Assembly: GCA_018384595.1 (NCBI GenBank)
Contig: JAHAYO010000103.1
Span: 1 to 63,685, forward strand
Reading direction: 5' to 3'
From: Thiopseudomonas sp.
GTDB lineage: Bacteria; Pseudomonadota; Gammaproteobacteria; Pseudomonadales; Pseudomonadaceae
DNA: 63,685 nucleotides
The position numbers and the translations under genes are program-made. The notes under the pieces were generated by a model. That model had not been told where the DNA came from. It searched no databases and saw only the letters and a program-made list of their open reading frames with translations. Shown here piece by piece: positions 27,712 to 38,607 of this stretch (positions are counted from its first letter, which is position 1; each line of letters opens with the position of its first letter).

Positions 27712-27855
27712 AGCCCGACTGGCCCGCCGGAGGGGGCAAGCCGGGCCAAACGCTCGGGGTATCAGGGCCGGTGGTGATCTGCAAAAGCATCAGCGACCGT
27801 AAAAAACGTGCTTCGCCACGGAGAGCGGCGTGTTCAGCAGTCCGCTACCGGCCCG
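27712..27855 (-). repeat. Dispersed two-hairpin element, copy E (degenerate)
   Basis: On the minus strand, starting 12 nt past the sppA stop, the outer stem pairs GGGCCGGT (27847-27854) with ACCGGCCC (27765-27772). The shared motif appears as CGCTGATGCTTTTGC (27781-27795), and a short hairpin TGGCCCG/CGGGCCA with an enlarged loop follows (27720-27748). The trailing TGCTGTCGC of the other copies is not recognisable. It is on the same strand as sppA. Alternatively these hairpins could serve as a terminator between the convergent TonB receptor and sppA genes. Confidence 0.45.
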
Positions 27856-27866
27856 TTCACGCCAGA

Positions 27867-28889
27867 TTAACGTAGCTGCGGCGCCTGCTGCAGTCCCATA
27901 TAAAGCGCCAGTTGCTGGGCTACGCTGGCACCAAAGCGCTTGGCGAAGCGGTCAAAGGGCGAGTCTTCCACGCTGAAATCCACCAGATTGCTTTCTCCGA
28001 TAATGTCGCGTGCCACCTGGCTGCTGCTGGCCAGGCTGTCGATCAGTCCCAGCTCCAGCGCTTGCTCGCCCGACCAGACCAGACCAGAAAATACCTCAGG
28101 GTGTTGCTGCCACTTCAGGCGTTCGCCACGTCCTTGCTTGACCACATTAATAAACTGCTGGTGGGTGGTGCCCAGCACGGATTGCCAAAATTCGGTTTCA
28201 CTGTCTTTTTGTGGCTGGAAGGGGTCAAGGAAGGCCTTGTGCTCGCCGGAGGTGTATACGCGACGCTCAACGCCTAGTTTTTCTAGGGTATCGACAAAGC
28301 CGAAACTGGCGGCGGTCACACCGATGGAACCCACCAAGCTGGCCTTGTCGGCATGAATCTGGTCGGCTGCACTGGCGATGTAGTAGGCACCTGATGCACC
28401 GAGGTCAGTAATGACTGCGTGCACGGCAATATCGGGGTGCAACTGACGCAGACGGCGAATTTCGTCATAGATATAGCCAGACTGCACTGGGCTGCCGCCG
28501 GGGCTATTGATGCGCAGAATAATGCCCTTGGTGGCGTTGTCGCCAAAGGCGTTGCGCAGGGCGGTGACGATCTTGTCGGCACTGGCGCTTTCTTGATCGG
28601 CGATCATGCCGCGCACTTCGATCAACGCGGTGTGACTGTCGCCCTTGCCCGTGGCTTTCTTGTCCATGTCAAAGGCCGAGCCGAACAGGAAAATAGCGCC
28701 GAACAGATATAAAAAGGTCAGCGATTTGAAGAAGATGCCCCAGCGGCGGCTGCGGCGCTGTTCCTGTACGCCGGCCAGCACGGCTTTTTCTAACAGCTGC
28801 CACGTTTTGTCATCGGTGGGACGGCTTGCGTTGGCGTGCGGCACCGGAGGTTGCGGGTTGTCGGGGTTTTCTTTCCAGGGATCAGTCAT
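27867..28889 (-). CDS. sppA: Signal peptide peptidase SppA
   Basis: SppA is a membrane-anchored serine protease with a Ser-Lys dyad that degrades cleaved signal peptides. The 340 aa carry a cytoplasmic N-terminus, one helix (about 52-72) and a ClpP/crotonase-like S49 domain: INSPGGSPVQSG, the nucleophile Ser in DLGASGAYYIAS and the general-base Lys region SGEHKAFLDPF. It is the short, single-domain type common in Pseudomonas. The ATG at 28889 follows AGGAC. It is the last gene of the rluC-HAD-sppA run. Confidence 0.93.
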   Translation of the reverse strand: MTDPWKENPDNPQPPVPHANASRPTDDKTWQLLEKAVLAGVQEQRRSRRWGIFFKSLTFLYLFGAIFLFGSAFDMDKKATGKGDSHTALIEVRGMIADQESASADKIVTALRNAFGDNATKGIILRINSPGGSPVQSGYIYDEIRRLRQLHPDIAVHAVITDLGASGAYYIASAADQIHADKASLVGSIGVTAASFGFVDTLEKLGVERRVYTSGEHKAFLDPFQPQKDSETEFWQSVLGTTHQQFINVVKQGRGERLKWQQHPEVFSGLVWSGEQALELGLIDSLASSSQVARDIIGESNLVDFSVEDSPFDRFAKRFGASVAQQLALYMGLQQAPQLR

Positions 28890-28906
28890 GACAGGGTCCT
28901 TGTGGG

Positions 28907-29572
28907 TTAACGGTTGGCGGCCAGCCAGCATTGCAGCTCGGCAAAATGGTCGATGGCCAGTACGGGCTGTTCCTGCAGCAACACGCTCAGGGGTTGTGCA
29001 CCGTAGCTCACCGCGACCGAGGCCACCTGTGCACGGTTGGCCATGCGTAGGTCGAAGGGCGAGTCGCCGACCATAATGGCCTGCGCTGGGGTTTGACCGC
29101 AGTGATGCAGGATTTGCTGCAGCATCAGCGGGTCGGGCTTGCTGCGGGTTTCGTCGGCGCAGCGGGTGATGTCAAAAAAGTCCTGCATGCCGTGACCGTC
29201 GAGCACTCGCGCCAGCCCCTTGCGGCTTTTGCCGGTAGCTACCGCCAGTTGGTAGCCGGCGCTGCGGAAATTGTCCAACGCATCGCGCACGCCCGGATAA
29301 AAGGGTGAAGGCTCATACTCTTGTGCTAGGTAGTGGTCGCTGTAGGCTTGGCGCATGCGCTCAACCTGTTGCGGGTCGTCGGTCAGGTGTGGGTACAGCT
29401 GCACAATGGCCTTGTCCAGCGACAGGCCGATAATGGCGCGAATGGCGTCATCGCTCAGGCGGTCGATACCGCATACTTCAGCAGCATGGTGCATGGAGCC
29501 GACAATGCGCTCCAGTGAGTCAACCAGCGTGCCGTCCCAGTCAAAAATCAGCAGGCGGATATCGGTTGTCAT
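28907..29572 (-). CDS. HAD-family phosphatase (Gph-like)
   Basis: This is a 221-aa cytosolic haloacid-dehalogenase hydrolase. Motif I is [10 protein letters not shown] (nucleophile Asp), motif II lies in LAVATGKS, and motif III spans the KPDPLMLQ and [12 protein letters not shown] regions; a helical cap lies at about residues 18-90. It resembles phosphoglycolate phosphatases and is often labelled Gph, but the substrate is not established here. Its ATG overlaps the rluC stop by 4 nt. The order rluC-HAD-sppA is conserved in Pseudomonas. Confidence 0.9.
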   Translation of the reverse strand: MTTDIRLLIFDWDGTLVDSLERIVGSMHHAAEVCGIDRLSDDAIRAIIGLSLDKAIVQLYPHLTDDPQQVERMRQAYSDHYLAQEYEPSPFYPGVRDALDNFRSAGYQLAVATGKSRKGLARVLDGHGMQDFFDITRCADETRSKPDPLMLQQILHHCGQTPAQAIMVGDSPFDLRMANRAQVASVAVSYGAQPLSVLLQEQPVLAIDHFAELQCWLAANR

Positions 29573-30522
29573 TGCAATCTCTCCAGCGTGGACTGCCACG
29601 CGTCATCTGGGGCAGCGTGCAGTTCCAGTGGGCTATCATTTTCGCGCGGTATGGCTAGGTAGTGAGCGTGCAGGAACAACCGTTTGCCGCCTCGTTCACG
29701 GATGTGTTTACTGAAAGCATCGTCACCGTACTTGCTGTCTCCGGCAATCGGATGGCCGGCATGCAAGCAGTGCACGCGGATTTGGTGGGTACGACCTGTC
29801 ACCGGGCTGGCCTGTACTAGGGTGGCAAACTCGCCAAAGCGTTGCAGCACGCGAAAGCGGGTGAGCGACGCTTTGCCGTCGGGGTGCACTTCCACCATGC
29901 GTTCGCCGGAGCGCAAGTTGCTTCTTTGCAGCGGTGCCGAAACCTGCTTGAGACTGCTCGGCCAGTTGCCGGCAACCAGCGCCATATAGCCCTTGTTAAT
30001 GCTGCCGTCGCGTAGCGCGGCATGCAGGCGGCGCAACTGGCTGCGTTTTTTGGCCAGCATCAACAGGCCAGAGGTGTCACGATCCAGCCGGTGTACCAGC
30101 TCCAGCTCGCTGCACTGCGGACGCAGCTGGCGAAAGGCTTCGATAATGCCAAACTGCAGGCCGCTGCCGCCATGTACGGCAATCCCCGCCGGTTTGTTGA
30201 CCACCAGCATGTGCTTGTCTTCGTAGACAATGGCCGCTTCCAGCCGCTCCAGCAGACCCTGAGCCAAGGTGGGCGGGCTATCCGGCGGCGGTAGGCGCAG
30301 CGGCGGAATACGGATGAGGTCGCCGGCTTGTAGCCGGTATTCGGGCTTGATGCGCCCCTTGTTGACCCGCACCTCGCCCTTGCGCAAGATGCGGTAAATC
30401 AGAGTTTTGGGGGTGCCCTTGAGGTGGGTGATCAAGAAGTTATCAATACGCTGGCCGGCAAATCCATCACTGATGGTGACAAACTCGACTTTGGCGGGGA
30501 CGGATGTCTCGGAAATGCTCAT
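29569..30522 (-). CDS. rluC: 23S rRNA pseudouridine synthase RluC
   Basis: RluC makes pseudouridines 955, 2504 and 2580 of 23S rRNA. The 317 aa show an N-terminal S4 RNA-binding domain (about 18-80, [13 protein letters not shown]) and an RsuA/RluA catalytic domain with the active Asp in [13 protein letters not shown]. The start is ATG 30522 ([12 protein letters not shown]); the longer frame to 30621 has no family support. It is divergent from rne, the classical proteobacterial arrangement. Confidence 0.95.
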   Translation of the reverse strand: MSISETSVPAKVEFVTISDGFAGQRIDNFLITHLKGTPKTLIYRILRKGEVRVNKGRIKPEYRLQAGDLIRIPPLRLPPPDSPPTLAQGLLERLEAAIVYEDKHMLVVNKPAGIAVHGGSGLQFGIIEAFRQLRPQCSELELVHRLDRDTSGLLMLAKKRSQLRRLHAALRDGSINKGYMALVAGNWPSSLKQVSAPLQRSNLRSGERMVEVHPDGKASLTRFRVLQRFGEFATLVQASPVTGRTHQIRVHCLHAGHPIAGDSKYGDDAFSKHIRERGGKRLFLHAHYLAIPRENDSPLELHAAPDDAWQSTLERLQ

Positions 30523-30615
30523 TTTATGGATGAAGACCACTCGCAGGTAATTGAAGCGGCAGCGGCTTGCTGCTATATTCTCGCCGCTGCTCTTGGCAGT
30601 CGGGTAATCTAGCAG

Positions 30616-31294
30616 GTGCACATACTTTATTCTAACTATTCAGTGCACAGCCCCGGAAAATGTTCTAAAGGTTACGACAGCCTTGCCGGCAGCCGTGTTT
30701 CGGGCTGCGGTACAAATGCCGAAAACATATACGCAGACACTGTTGCAAGGTGGCGTGACAGACTCCGCCCCTGCAGACGTACTGCATGGAATAAACCCGC
30801 TCGCGCAAGCAGGGCGGCACTGGACTAACCAAGGATATTTCGCACCGGTCCGGTTTGAGGGCCAGTAGCAGGAAAACGGACAGCGTAGCGGCAGCGGCCA
30901 AACATCACGGCCTGCCCCAGCTGGAACCGGCCTGCCGCCCCAGACAGCCGGTGCGCCCGCAACATGTGTAGGGTGGAGATGTACCGCGTTTCGACTGGCC
31001 GTGCCCGTGCATACCATGGGTCGGTGCCGCGTGCGGATTCCTCCTCCTGGATAATCGAGTTCGGTTTGCCGCCGACCACAGACTCTGGCCAGCCGGCTGT
31101 TGTGGTGGGGCAGGCAACCAGCGGAATTGAGCCGCGCTGCAGGCCAGAAGCCGGGCAGCCGGAGACGCGGTCGCCGGGAAGCACACAGCTCCCCGTGCTG
31201 GACACGGTTGGGTATACCCAATTGCGCGCACCCAACACAATCCTTAGGGGTCGAGTGCCACTGCCTTTCGTGACACGGAACGTACTGGTACCCC
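30616..31294 (+). promoter_or_regulatory. Long rne leader / divergent regulatory region
   Basis: About 770 bp separate the rluC and rne start codons and hold no credible gene. The length fits a long 5' UTR through which RNase E controls its own mRNA; pseudomonads carry a described structured leader, the rne-II motif. Two GTGCAC hexamers (30616-30621 and 30643-30648) flank an AT-rich stretch near the rluC side. Near the rne end, TTGGGTATACCCAA (31208-31221) is a perfect palindrome, and its left half can also pair with ACCCAAC at 31230-31236, allowing alternative folds. No strong Shine-Dalgarno sequence precedes the rne ATG. The exact transcription start cannot be set by eye. Confidence 0.6.
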
Positions 31295-34240
31295 ATGAAA
31301 AGAATGCTCATCAACGCTACTCAACCCGAAGAGTTGCGTGTTGCACTGGTAGACGGACAACGCCTGTTTGATATCGATATCGAATCCGGCGCCCGCGAAC
31401 AAAAAAAATCCAATATTTACAAGGGCCGCATCACCCGCATCGAGCCCAGCCTAGAAGCCGCCTTCGTTGATTTCGGCTCCGATCGCCACGGTTTTCTGCC
31501 ACTTAAAGAAATTTCCCGCGAATACTTCAGCAAGCCTGCCGAGGGCGGGCGCGTCAATATTAAGGACGTGCTCAGCGAAGGGCAGGAAGTCATTGTTCAG
31601 GTTGACAAGGAAGAACGTGGCAACAAGGGCGCAGCCCTGACCACCTTCATCAGCTTGGCCGGTCGCTATATGGTGCTGATGCCCAACAACCCGCGCGCAG
31701 GCGGTATTTCACGCCGTATCGAAGGCGAAGAGCGCAACGAATTACGCGAAGCCATGAACAGCGTCAACGCACCGGCTGATATGGGCCTGATCGTGCGTAC
31801 CGCTGGCTTGGGCCGCAGTGCTCAAGAACTGCAGTGGGACTTGGACTACCTAGTACAGTTGTGGACTGCGGTAAAAGAAGCCGCTGAAGGCCGCAAAGCG
31901 CCGTTTCTGATCTATCAAGAAAGCAATGTCATCATCCGCGCCATCCGTGACTACCTGCGTCAGGACATCGGCGAGGTGCTGATCGACAGCCATGAAGCCT
32001 ACGACGAAGCGCTGGCCTTTATCCAGCAGGTGATGCCGCAGTACGCCAGCAAGGTCAAGCTGTATCAGGACCCTGTGCCGCTGTTCAACCGTTTCCAAAT
32101 CGAGAGCCAGATCGAAACCGCCTTCCAGCGTGAAGTGAAGCTGCCGTCCGGCGGCGCACTGGTGATCGACCCGACCGAAGCGCTGGTGTCCATCGACATC
32201 AACTCGGCACGTGCTACGCGCGGCAGCGATATTGAAGAAACCGCCCTGCAGACCAACCTGGAAGCGGCGGAAGAAATCGCCCGCCAGCTGCGTCTGCGCG
32301 ATATCGGTGGTCTGATTGTGATTGACTTCATCGACATGACGCCGATGAAAAACCAGCGCGCGGTGGAAGAGCGCATGCGTGAGTGCCTGGAAGCCGACCG
32401 CGCCCGCGTGCAGATTGGCCGTATTTCACGCTTTGGCTTGCTGGAAATGTCCCGCCAGCGCCTGCGTCCGTCGCTGGGTGAAACCAGTGGCATGGTGTGC
32501 CCGCGCTGTAACGGACAGGGCGTGATTCGCGATGTTGAATCTATTTCTCTGGCCATTTTGCGTCTGATCGAAGAAGAAGCCCTTAAAGACCGCACTGCCG
32601 AAGTGCGCGCCCGCGTTCCGCTGCAGGTGGCCGCCTTCTTGCTCAACGAAAAACGCAATGCCATCACCAAGATTGAGCTGCGCACCCGTGTGCGTATCTT
32701 CATTCTGCCGGATGATCACCTGGAAACACCCCACTTTGAGGTTCAGCGCCTGCGTGATGACAGTCCCGAACTGCAGGTCGGTCAGTCCAGCTACGAAATG
32801 GCCTCTGAAGACAGCGACGACACCCAGGCAGCCAGCACCACCAGCCGTGCGCTGGTGCGTGAAGAAGCAGCGGTCAAGACCAGCGCCCGCGAGCGCGGCC
32901 CGGTTGCGGCTGCGCCTGTCGCACCGGCAGCCGCAGCACCTGCGGTAGCTGTTCCTGAAAAGGGCCTGCTAAAGGGACTGGTTAAATCACTGGTGGGCCT
33001 GTTTGCTAATGGCGACAAGGAAGACATCCCTGCCGCGCAAGAGCCAAGCAAAGAGCGCAGCCGCTCAAGCGAGCGCAGCGCGTCCAACCGCCAGGGCAAC
33101 CGTCGTCGTGACAACAACCGCGACACTGCCCGTGACAGCAGCCGAGAGAGCGCCGCGTCAGAAAATGGCAATGGTCGCACCCGTGATGACGAACGCAAGT
33201 CGCGTGAAGAGCGCAAGGACGCCAGCCCGCGTCGTGATAGGCCACAACGCGAGCCGCGTACCGGCGAGCAGGACAAGGCCGCAGCCAGCAATGGCCGCCG
33301 CAACAGCACGCCGCGCAGTCAGGAGCCTAAAGCCCGTGACGAGGACAGCCAAGCCCGTAACAACCGCCGCAGTCGCAGCCAAGACGATGCCGAGTTGGAG
33401 CTGAAACAGCAGCATGACGCCGAAGCAGTCATCGTTGAGAACGAAGCCGAGCAGGCGGTCACCGAGTTGGACGAGGCCGCCAGTGACGAAGAGCGTCCAC
33501 GCCGCCGTTCACGCGGTCAGCGTCGTCGCCCAACCACTCGCCGCGAGCGCCCAGCGCTGGATGAAGGTGAACATACCGATGCGGAAACTCCAGACTCTGC
33601 CGATGCCAACGAAGGCGAACAGTCGGTTGCCGCGCCAGCCGTGGCCGCTGTAGCTGCCACGGTTGCCGTCGAGGCGGTGCAGACATTTGATCCGGCTGCC
33701 GCGCCCGAGCCGGTCAAACAGTTGGCCGTGGCCGAACCTGACCTGCTGCTGCAGATCAGTGAGCCGGTGGCGCAGGAGCCTGAGCAAGCCGCAAGCGAGC
33801 AACCCGAGACAGTGGTGCAGCCGCCAGCCAGCGAAACGGCTGCACCGGTTGCCAGTACCACAGGACGTGCTGCCAATGATCCTCGCGAACGCCGCCGGCT
33901 GGAGCGACTGGCCCGTGAACAGGCAGCCCGTGATGCCGAGGCTGCCAGCGCTGCACCGGCAGCTGTCGAGCAAGCGCAACCGGTTAGCGAAGAAGCGGTT
34001 GCAGCCCCTGCTGCGGTCGAGGCGACTGTCGAGGTGATTGTAGAAGCGACTGCCGAGGCAACCGTTGCGGAACAGCCCCAGCCTGAGCCAGTGGTTGAGG
34101 CCAGCCGCGAAGAAAACGAGGTACCTGCGGCAGCAACGCCTGACGCCGAGGTCAGCGATGCGCCCGAACAGGCCGCCGCTGATGATCCGGAGCAAACACC
34201 GGAACCTGTCGGCAAGGATCAGTCAACACCAGGACAGTAA
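31295..34240 (+). CDS. rne: Ribonuclease E
   Basis: RNase E is the essential 5'-end-dependent endoribonuclease and degradosome scaffold. The catalytic half (about 1-520) contains the S1 domain (about 38-120), the 5'-sensor region, the DNase I-like site (with VSIDINSAR and IDFIDM acidic residues) and the Zn-link CPRCNG near 402-405. The non-catalytic half is disordered: a predicted amphipathic membrane-targeting helix near 554-570 ([15 protein letters not shown]), two Arg-rich RNA-binding segments (about 585-640 and 735-755) and an acidic Ala/Pro/Glu tail. At 981 aa it is a full-length type I enzyme. Confidence 0.97.
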   Translation: MKRMLINATQPEELRVALVDGQRLFDIDIESGAREQKKSNIYKGRITRIEPSLEAAFVDFGSDRHGFLPLKEISREYFSKPAEGGRVNIKDVLSEGQEVIVQVDKEERGNKGAALTTFISLAGRYMVLMPNNPRAGGISRRIEGEERNELREAMNSVNAPADMGLIVRTAGLGRSAQELQWDLDYLVQLWTAVKEAAEGRKAPFLIYQESNVIIRAIRDYLRQDIGEVLIDSHEAYDEALAFIQQVMPQYASKVKLYQDPVPLFNRFQIESQIETAFQREVKLPSGGALVIDPTEALVSIDINSARATRGSDIEETALQTNLEAAEEIARQLRLRDIGGLIVIDFIDMTPMKNQRAVEERMRECLEADRARVQIGRISRFGLLEMSRQRLRPSLGETSGMVCPRCNGQGVIRDVESISLAILRLIEEEALKDRTAEVRARVPLQVAAFLLNEKRNAITKIELRTRVRIFILPDDHLETPHFEVQRLRDDSPELQVGQSSYEMASEDSDDTQAASTTSRALVREEAAVKTSARERGPVAAAPVAPAAAAPAVAVPEKGLLKGLVKSLVGLFANGDKEDIPAAQEPSKERSRSSERSASNRQGNRRRDNNRDTARDSSRESAASENGNGRTRDDERKSREERKDASPRRDRPQREPRTGEQDKAAASNGRRNSTPRSQEPKARDEDSQARNNRRSRSQDDAELELKQQHDAEAVIVENEAEQAVTELDEAASDEERPRRRSRGQRRRPTTRRERPALDEGEHTDAETPDSADANEGEQSVAAPAVAAVAATVAVEAVQTFDPAAAPEPVKQLAVAEPDLLLQISEPVAQEPEQAASEQPETVVQPPASETAAPVASTTGRAANDPRERRRLERLAREQAARDAEAASAAPAAVEQAQPVSEEAVAAPAAVEATVEVIVEATAEATVAEQPQPEPVVEASREENEVPAAATPDAEVSDAPEQAAADDPEQTPEPVGKDQSTPGQ

Positions 34241-34250
34241 GTCCACACAC

Positions 34251-34277
34251 AAGGCGATCCTCACGGGTCGCCTTTTT
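34251..34277 (+). terminator. Rho-independent terminator of rne
   Basis: The stem AGGCGA/TCGCCT, with a 10-nt loop and a T5 run, lies 11 bp after the rne stop. Confidence 0.8.
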
Positions 34278-34313
34278 ACATTCTAGCTATAGCCTGTGCG
34301 GGTATGTGGTGCC

Positions 34314-36143
34314 ATGAATTTGCCGTTACTTTGGGTATTGACCCTGTTGCTGGTTGCCATTGTCTTGTTTGTGCGCAACAAGCCGCGCATGGACGCGGTG
34401 GCCTTGCTGATGATTGTTTCGCTGCCCTTAACCGGCGTATTGAGCACGCAAGAAGTGCTGGCCGGCTTCAGCGATCCAAGCGTGATTATGATTGCTGCGC
34501 TGTTTGTGGTGGGCGAAGGGCTGGTGCGCACCGGCATTGCCAACCAGATGGGAGAAATGCTGGTTAAGCATGCCGGCAGCAGCGAATGGCGGCTGACCCT
34601 GTTTTTGATGTTGGCGGTGGCCGCGCTGGGCTCGGTGATGAGTTCTACTGGCGTGGTGGCGATTTTCATCCCCGTGGTCTTGAGCATTTGTACTCGCCTG
34701 AATATCCACCCCAGCAAGATGATGATGCCGCTGTCCTTTGCCGGCCTGATCAGTGGCATGCTGACTCTGGTGGCCACGCCGCCCAACATGGTAGTGCACA
34801 GCGAACTGGTACGCCATGGTTACGAAGGCTTCAGCTTTCTGACCTTTACACCCATCGGTCTGACCGTTTTGGTGCTGGGCATCTGCTACATGCTGATAGC
34901 TCGCCGCTGGCTGGCGGGCCATGTTGACGACAAAGACAGCCAACAGCCGCGTCATCGCATCCAGGACTTGGTGCGGGAATACCGCCTCGAAGGCCGCGAG
35001 CGCCGCCTGCGCGTCAAGGCCAACTCGATTCTCACCGGTCAAACCCTCAACGAGCTGCAGCTGCGCAAGCAATACGGCATCAACATCATCGCGGTAGAAC
35101 GCCAGCAGCGTTTCCGCCGCACCTTGCTGAGCGCCACCGGCAGCACCGAAGTGCGCCCGGGCGACATCCTGTTGGCCAACCTGGTCAGCCCCACCATTGA
35201 CCTGCTGACGTCTTACCATGAGCTGGGCGTGGAGCCGCTGTCTACCGAGGACAGTTATTTTGGCGATCACAGTAAAACACTGGGACTGGCCGAAGTTATG
35301 CTGCCGCCGGACTCGCAACTGATCGGCAAGACCATTCAAGAGCTGGGCTTTCGCTCGCAGCGCAAGCTCAACGTCATCGGCCTGCGCCGCAACCGTGCTG
35401 CACTGGAAGGTCTGCTGGTGGACGAGGTGCTCCGTGCCGGCGATACCCTGCTGGTAGCCGGAGACTGGAAGCACATTCATGTGCTGCAGGGCTATACCCG
35501 GGACTTTCTGGTGCTCAGCTTGCCCGCCGAGGTCGAGCAGGGCGTACCGGCGCTGGTCAAGGCGCCCCATGCGCTGTTCAGTCTGGCGGTGATGGTGGTA
35601 CTGATGGTGACCGGCGCGGTGTCTAATGTGATGGCGGTACTGATTGCCGGCCTGCTGATGGGAGCCTTTCGTTGCATCAACATGGAGGCCGCGTACAAGT
35701 CGATCAACTGGCAAAGCATCATTCTGATTATCGGTATGCTGCCCTTTGCTGCCGCGTTGCAGAAAACCGGCGGTATCGACCTAGCGGTACAGGGTTTGAT
35801 GCAGCTGTTTGGCGATGCCGGGCCGCGTATGGTGCTGGGCGTGCTGTTTGTGGCTACGGCCGGCATCAGCCTGTTTATTTCCAACACCGGCACGGCGGTG
35901 TTGATGGCCCCCGTAGCGATTGCCAGCGCCCAGGCAATGGGCGCATCGCCGGCACCCTTTGCCATGACGGTGGCACTGGCCGCCTCGGCCGCCTTTATAA
36001 CGCCTATTTCGTCGCCGGTGAATACGTTGGTGCTGGGGCCTGGCCAGTACAGTTTTGGAGACTTTGTGCGTATAGGCACACCCTTTGCGGTGGTGGTGCT
36101 ATTTACCACGATCGTGTTGGTGCCGATTTTGTTTCCGTTTTAA
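34314..36143 (+). CDS. SLC13-family permease with central RCK_C (TrkA_C) domains
   Basis: This 609-aa inner-membrane protein has two blocks of membrane helices (about residues 1-205 and 415-609) flanking a cytosolic insert with two TrkA_C-type domains (about 225-310 and 320-400; [18 protein letters not shown] and [18 protein letters not shown]). This is the DASS/SLC13-like layout of putative sodium-coupled anion (sulfate or dicarboxylate) transporters; the substrate is unknown. [15 protein letters not shown] and [14 protein letters not shown] are substrate-site-like loops. The ATG at 34314 lacks a strong Shine-Dalgarno sequence. Its end overlaps recQ by 4 nt, convergently. Confidence 0.88.
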   Translation: MNLPLLWVLTLLLVAIVLFVRNKPRMDAVALLMIVSLPLTGVLSTQEVLAGFSDPSVIMIAALFVVGEGLVRTGIANQMGEMLVKHAGSSEWRLTLFLMLAVAALGSVMSSTGVVAIFIPVVLSICTRLNIHPSKMMMPLSFAGLISGMLTLVATPPNMVVHSELVRHGYEGFSFLTFTPIGLTVLVLGICYMLIARRWLAGHVDDKDSQQPRHRIQDLVREYRLEGRERRLRVKANSILTGQTLNELQLRKQYGINIIAVERQQRFRRTLLSATGSTEVRPGDILLANLVSPTIDLLTSYHELGVEPLSTEDSYFGDHSKTLGLAEVMLPPDSQLIGKTIQELGFRSQRKLNVIGLRRNRAALEGLLVDEVLRAGDTLLVAGDWKHIHVLQGYTRDFLVLSLPAEVEQGVPALVKAPHALFSLAVMVVLMVTGAVSNVMAVLIAGLLMGAFRCINMEAAYKSINWQSIILIIGMLPFAAALQKTGGIDLAVQGLMQLFGDAGPRMVLGVLFVATAGISLFISNTGTAVLMAPVAIASAQAMGASPAPFAMTVALAASAAFITPISSPVNTLVLGPGQYSFGDFVRIGTPFAVVVLFTTIVLVPILFPF

Positions 36144-38266
36144 CCAAACTCAGCCTGCAGGGCAGCCCGCACACAGTAGACGATACCCTCGTCCAGCGTG
36201 CTGAACTGGCGGGCGATTTCGGCGGCGGGCGGTAGCTCGCCGTCACCGTCGAGAAAGGCATCCTGCAACTCACCCAGCAGGTCATCGGGCAGGTCTAGCG
36301 CCTGCTCAAGGCTGAGCTGACCGTTACCGATGGCGCGCGCCAGATGGCTGTAAACGTTCTTTAATGAACAGCTGTGCTGGCGGGCAATTTGCTCCGGCGT
36401 CATGCCGTGGCGGGCCAGGGTGATGATTTCATGCTGCAGGTCGTGTACGGGTTCGGCTGCGGGCGTGCCGCTGTTGGCAGCGGTAAACACGGCCAAAAAT
36501 TCAGCACCGTAACGTTCCAGCTTGACCTGGCCCACGCCACTGACCTGCGCCATGTCGCTCATGCTTTGCGGTTGCTGGTCGAGCATGTCTTTGAGGGTTG
36601 AGTCGGGGAAAATCACATAAGGCGGCACCGAGTGTTCACCGGCCAGCCGTTTGCGCAGGGCGCGCAACTGCTCCCAGGTGTCACGCTGCTCGGGGCGTAC
36701 CAGTTTGCTGGCCTGGCTGGCTTGATAAGTAACCGGCGGCTTGCCGGCCTCTTCGCGCAGCTGCAGCTGGACCTCGCCGCGCAGCAACGGGCGACATGCA
36801 TCGTTCAGGCGCAGCCCGCCAAAGCCTTCCACATCAACATCCACCAGATTGCGCGCCACCAGTTGGCGAAACAGCGAACGCCACTGATGCTCGCCAATGC
36901 CCTTGCCGATGCCGAACACGGACAGGTGCTGATGGCCCATCGAACGGACGCGATCGTTTTCCTTGCCGAGCAATACATCCAGCACGTGACCCACGCCGTA
37001 ACGCTGGCCGGTGCGGTACACCGTAGACAGCGCCTGACGTGCGGCCTCGGTAGCGTCCCAGGTCTTGGGCGGCTCGGTGCAGTTGTCGCAGTGGCCACAG
37101 GGCTGATCCAGCTGCTCGTCAAAATAGCCCAGCAGCGTCTGGCGGCGGCAGCGGGTTTCTTCGCACAGGGCCAGCATGGCGTCGAGCTTGTGTTGTTCCA
37201 GCCGCTTGAAGCGCTCTTCACCTTCCGAGCTGGCCAGCATCTGCTTGAGCAGCAGCACATCCTGCAGGCCATAGACCATCCAGGCATCGGCGGCCAGACC
37301 GTCGCGTCCGGCGCGTCCGGTTTCCTGGTAATAGGCTTCGATGGACTTGGGCAGATCCAGATGGGCCACAAAACGCACGTTGGACTTGTCGATACCCATG
37401 CCAAAGGCAATGGTGGCGACCATGATCAGTCCTTCCTCGTTGATGAAGCGCTGCTGGTGGGCGGCGCGCACGTCGTTGCTCAGCCCGGCATGGTAGGGCA
37501 GGGCGCTGAAACCTTTTTCCACCAAAAACTCAGCGATGCTGTCCACGCTCTTGCGTGACAGGCAATAGACAATGCCCGAGTCGCCCTTGCGCGGTGCCAG
37601 AAACTGCAGCAGCTGCCTGCGGGCGTTGTCCTTGGGCGTGATGCGGTAAAAAATATTTGGCCGGTCAAAGCTGGAGACAAACTCTTTGGCATGCTGCAGT
37701 TGCAGGCGCTGGATAATTTCCTGGCGGGTACGCACGTCGGCAGTGGCGGTCAGCGCAATGCGCGGCACCTGCGGAAACAGTTCCGCCAGTTGGCTCAGCT
37801 GCAGATATTCGGGGCGAAAATCGTGGCCCCATTGCGATACACAGTGGGCCTCGTCAATGGCAAACAGGCTGATCGGTAGTTGTTGCAGAAAGGATAGCGT
37901 GTGCTCTTGCAACAGCCGCTCCGGGGCCAGATACAACAGACGGATTTCGCCACGGCGCAGCCGTCCGGCAATCTCGCGGCGTTCGTCAACCGACAGCGCC
38001 GAGTTGAGCGCGGCAGCACTGACGCCGGCTTCCTGCAGGTGGCTGACCTGATCCTGCATAAGCGCAATCAACGGTGAAATGACAATCGCCACGCCTTCAC
38101 GCAATAACGCCGGAACCTGATAGCACAGCGACTTGCCGCCGCCGGTGGGCATCAGCACCAGCGCGTCGCCGCCCTGGCTGACCTGGTCGATAATGTCCGC
38201 CTGACGGCCCCGGAAGGCATCGTAACCAAAGACGTTTTTCAGAACATTGAGCGCGCGCGATGACAT
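36140..38266 (-). CDS. recQ: ATP-dependent DNA helicase RecQ
   Basis: RecQ is a superfamily 2 3'-5' helicase of the RecF recombination pathway. The 708 aa show Walker [13 protein letters not shown] box ([19 protein letters not shown]), motif VI ([10 protein letters not shown]), the zinc-binding Cys set (ending PCGHCDNC), a winged-helix RQC domain, an HRDC domain (about 525-600) and a C-terminal tail. The ATG at 38266 is preferred because GGAG stands 6 nt upstream; ATG 38278 would add four residues. It converges with the SLC13 gene. Confidence 0.96.
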   Translation of the reverse strand: MSSRALNVLKNVFGYDAFRGRQADIIDQVSQGGDALVLMPTGGGKSLCYQVPALLREGVAIVISPLIALMQDQVSHLQEAGVSAAALNSALSVDERREIAGRLRRGEIRLLYLAPERLLQEHTLSFLQQLPISLFAIDEAHCVSQWGHDFRPEYLQLSQLAELFPQVPRIALTATADVRTRQEIIQRLQLQHAKEFVSSFDRPNIFYRITPKDNARRQLLQFLAPRKGDSGIVYCLSRKSVDSIAEFLVEKGFSALPYHAGLSNDVRAAHQQRFINEEGLIMVATIAFGMGIDKSNVRFVAHLDLPKSIEAYYQETGRAGRDGLAADAWMVYGLQDVLLLKQMLASSEGEERFKRLEQHKLDAMLALCEETRCRRQTLLGYFDEQLDQPCGHCDNCTEPPKTWDATEAARQALSTVYRTGQRYGVGHVLDVLLGKENDRVRSMGHQHLSVFGIGKGIGEHQWRSLFRQLVARNLVDVDVEGFGGLRLNDACRPLLRGEVQLQLREEAGKPPVTYQASQASKLVRPEQRDTWEQLRALRKRLAGEHSVPPYVIFPDSTLKDMLDQQPQSMSDMAQVSGVGQVKLERYGAEFLAVFTAANSGTPAAEPVHDLQHEIITLARHGMTPEQIARQHSCSLKNVYSHLARAIGNGQLSLEQALDLPDDLLGELQDAFLDGDGELPPAAEIARQFSTLDEGIVYCVRAALQAEFG

Positions 38267-38607
38267 GGGCTTCTCCATAACAGGCCGGCATTATACGGTT
38301 TTGCCCGTGATTGTGCTGATGGCCGGATTGGATGTGGCGTGCGGCTGCCTTCAAGCTGTCGTGGCGTCTCCACAGTGCAGTGTGTGATGTGTCGCAATCA
38401 GGCCAGCCTGCTAAGCCTCTTATGCGTATCAGATGATGTAGGACGGCGAAAAAAACGATGGACGCGGCTGCAGCGGCGGCCATCTGCCTGCATACGTGGC
38501 GACCTCAGTTTGAGCCGGCATTTCAGCACGCGCAGCGGCGCGTTGACAGGGCAAATGAGTGCCCGTACGGTAGCGCCGAAGACAAGGGGCCAGGTACAGG
38601 GGTAGGG
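38267..38607. other. Intergenic region between recQ and the Rhs remnant
   Basis: No credible gene, repeat or promoter is recognised. An open frame running into the Rhs remnant from 38458 lacks codon bias and family similarity before the ATG at 38608. Confidence 0.5.

Noticed and set aside
30640-31314. Minus-strand frame of 224 codons in the rne leader
   Set aside because: It overlaps the rne start, contains Arg/Pro/Cys-rich low-plausibility sequence and no domain; the region fits a long leader better.
34428-35714. 428-codon minus-strand frame inside the SLC13-type gene
   Set aside because: The plus-strand frame has clear membrane helices and TrkA_C domains; the antisense product is Gln/His-rich with no family features.
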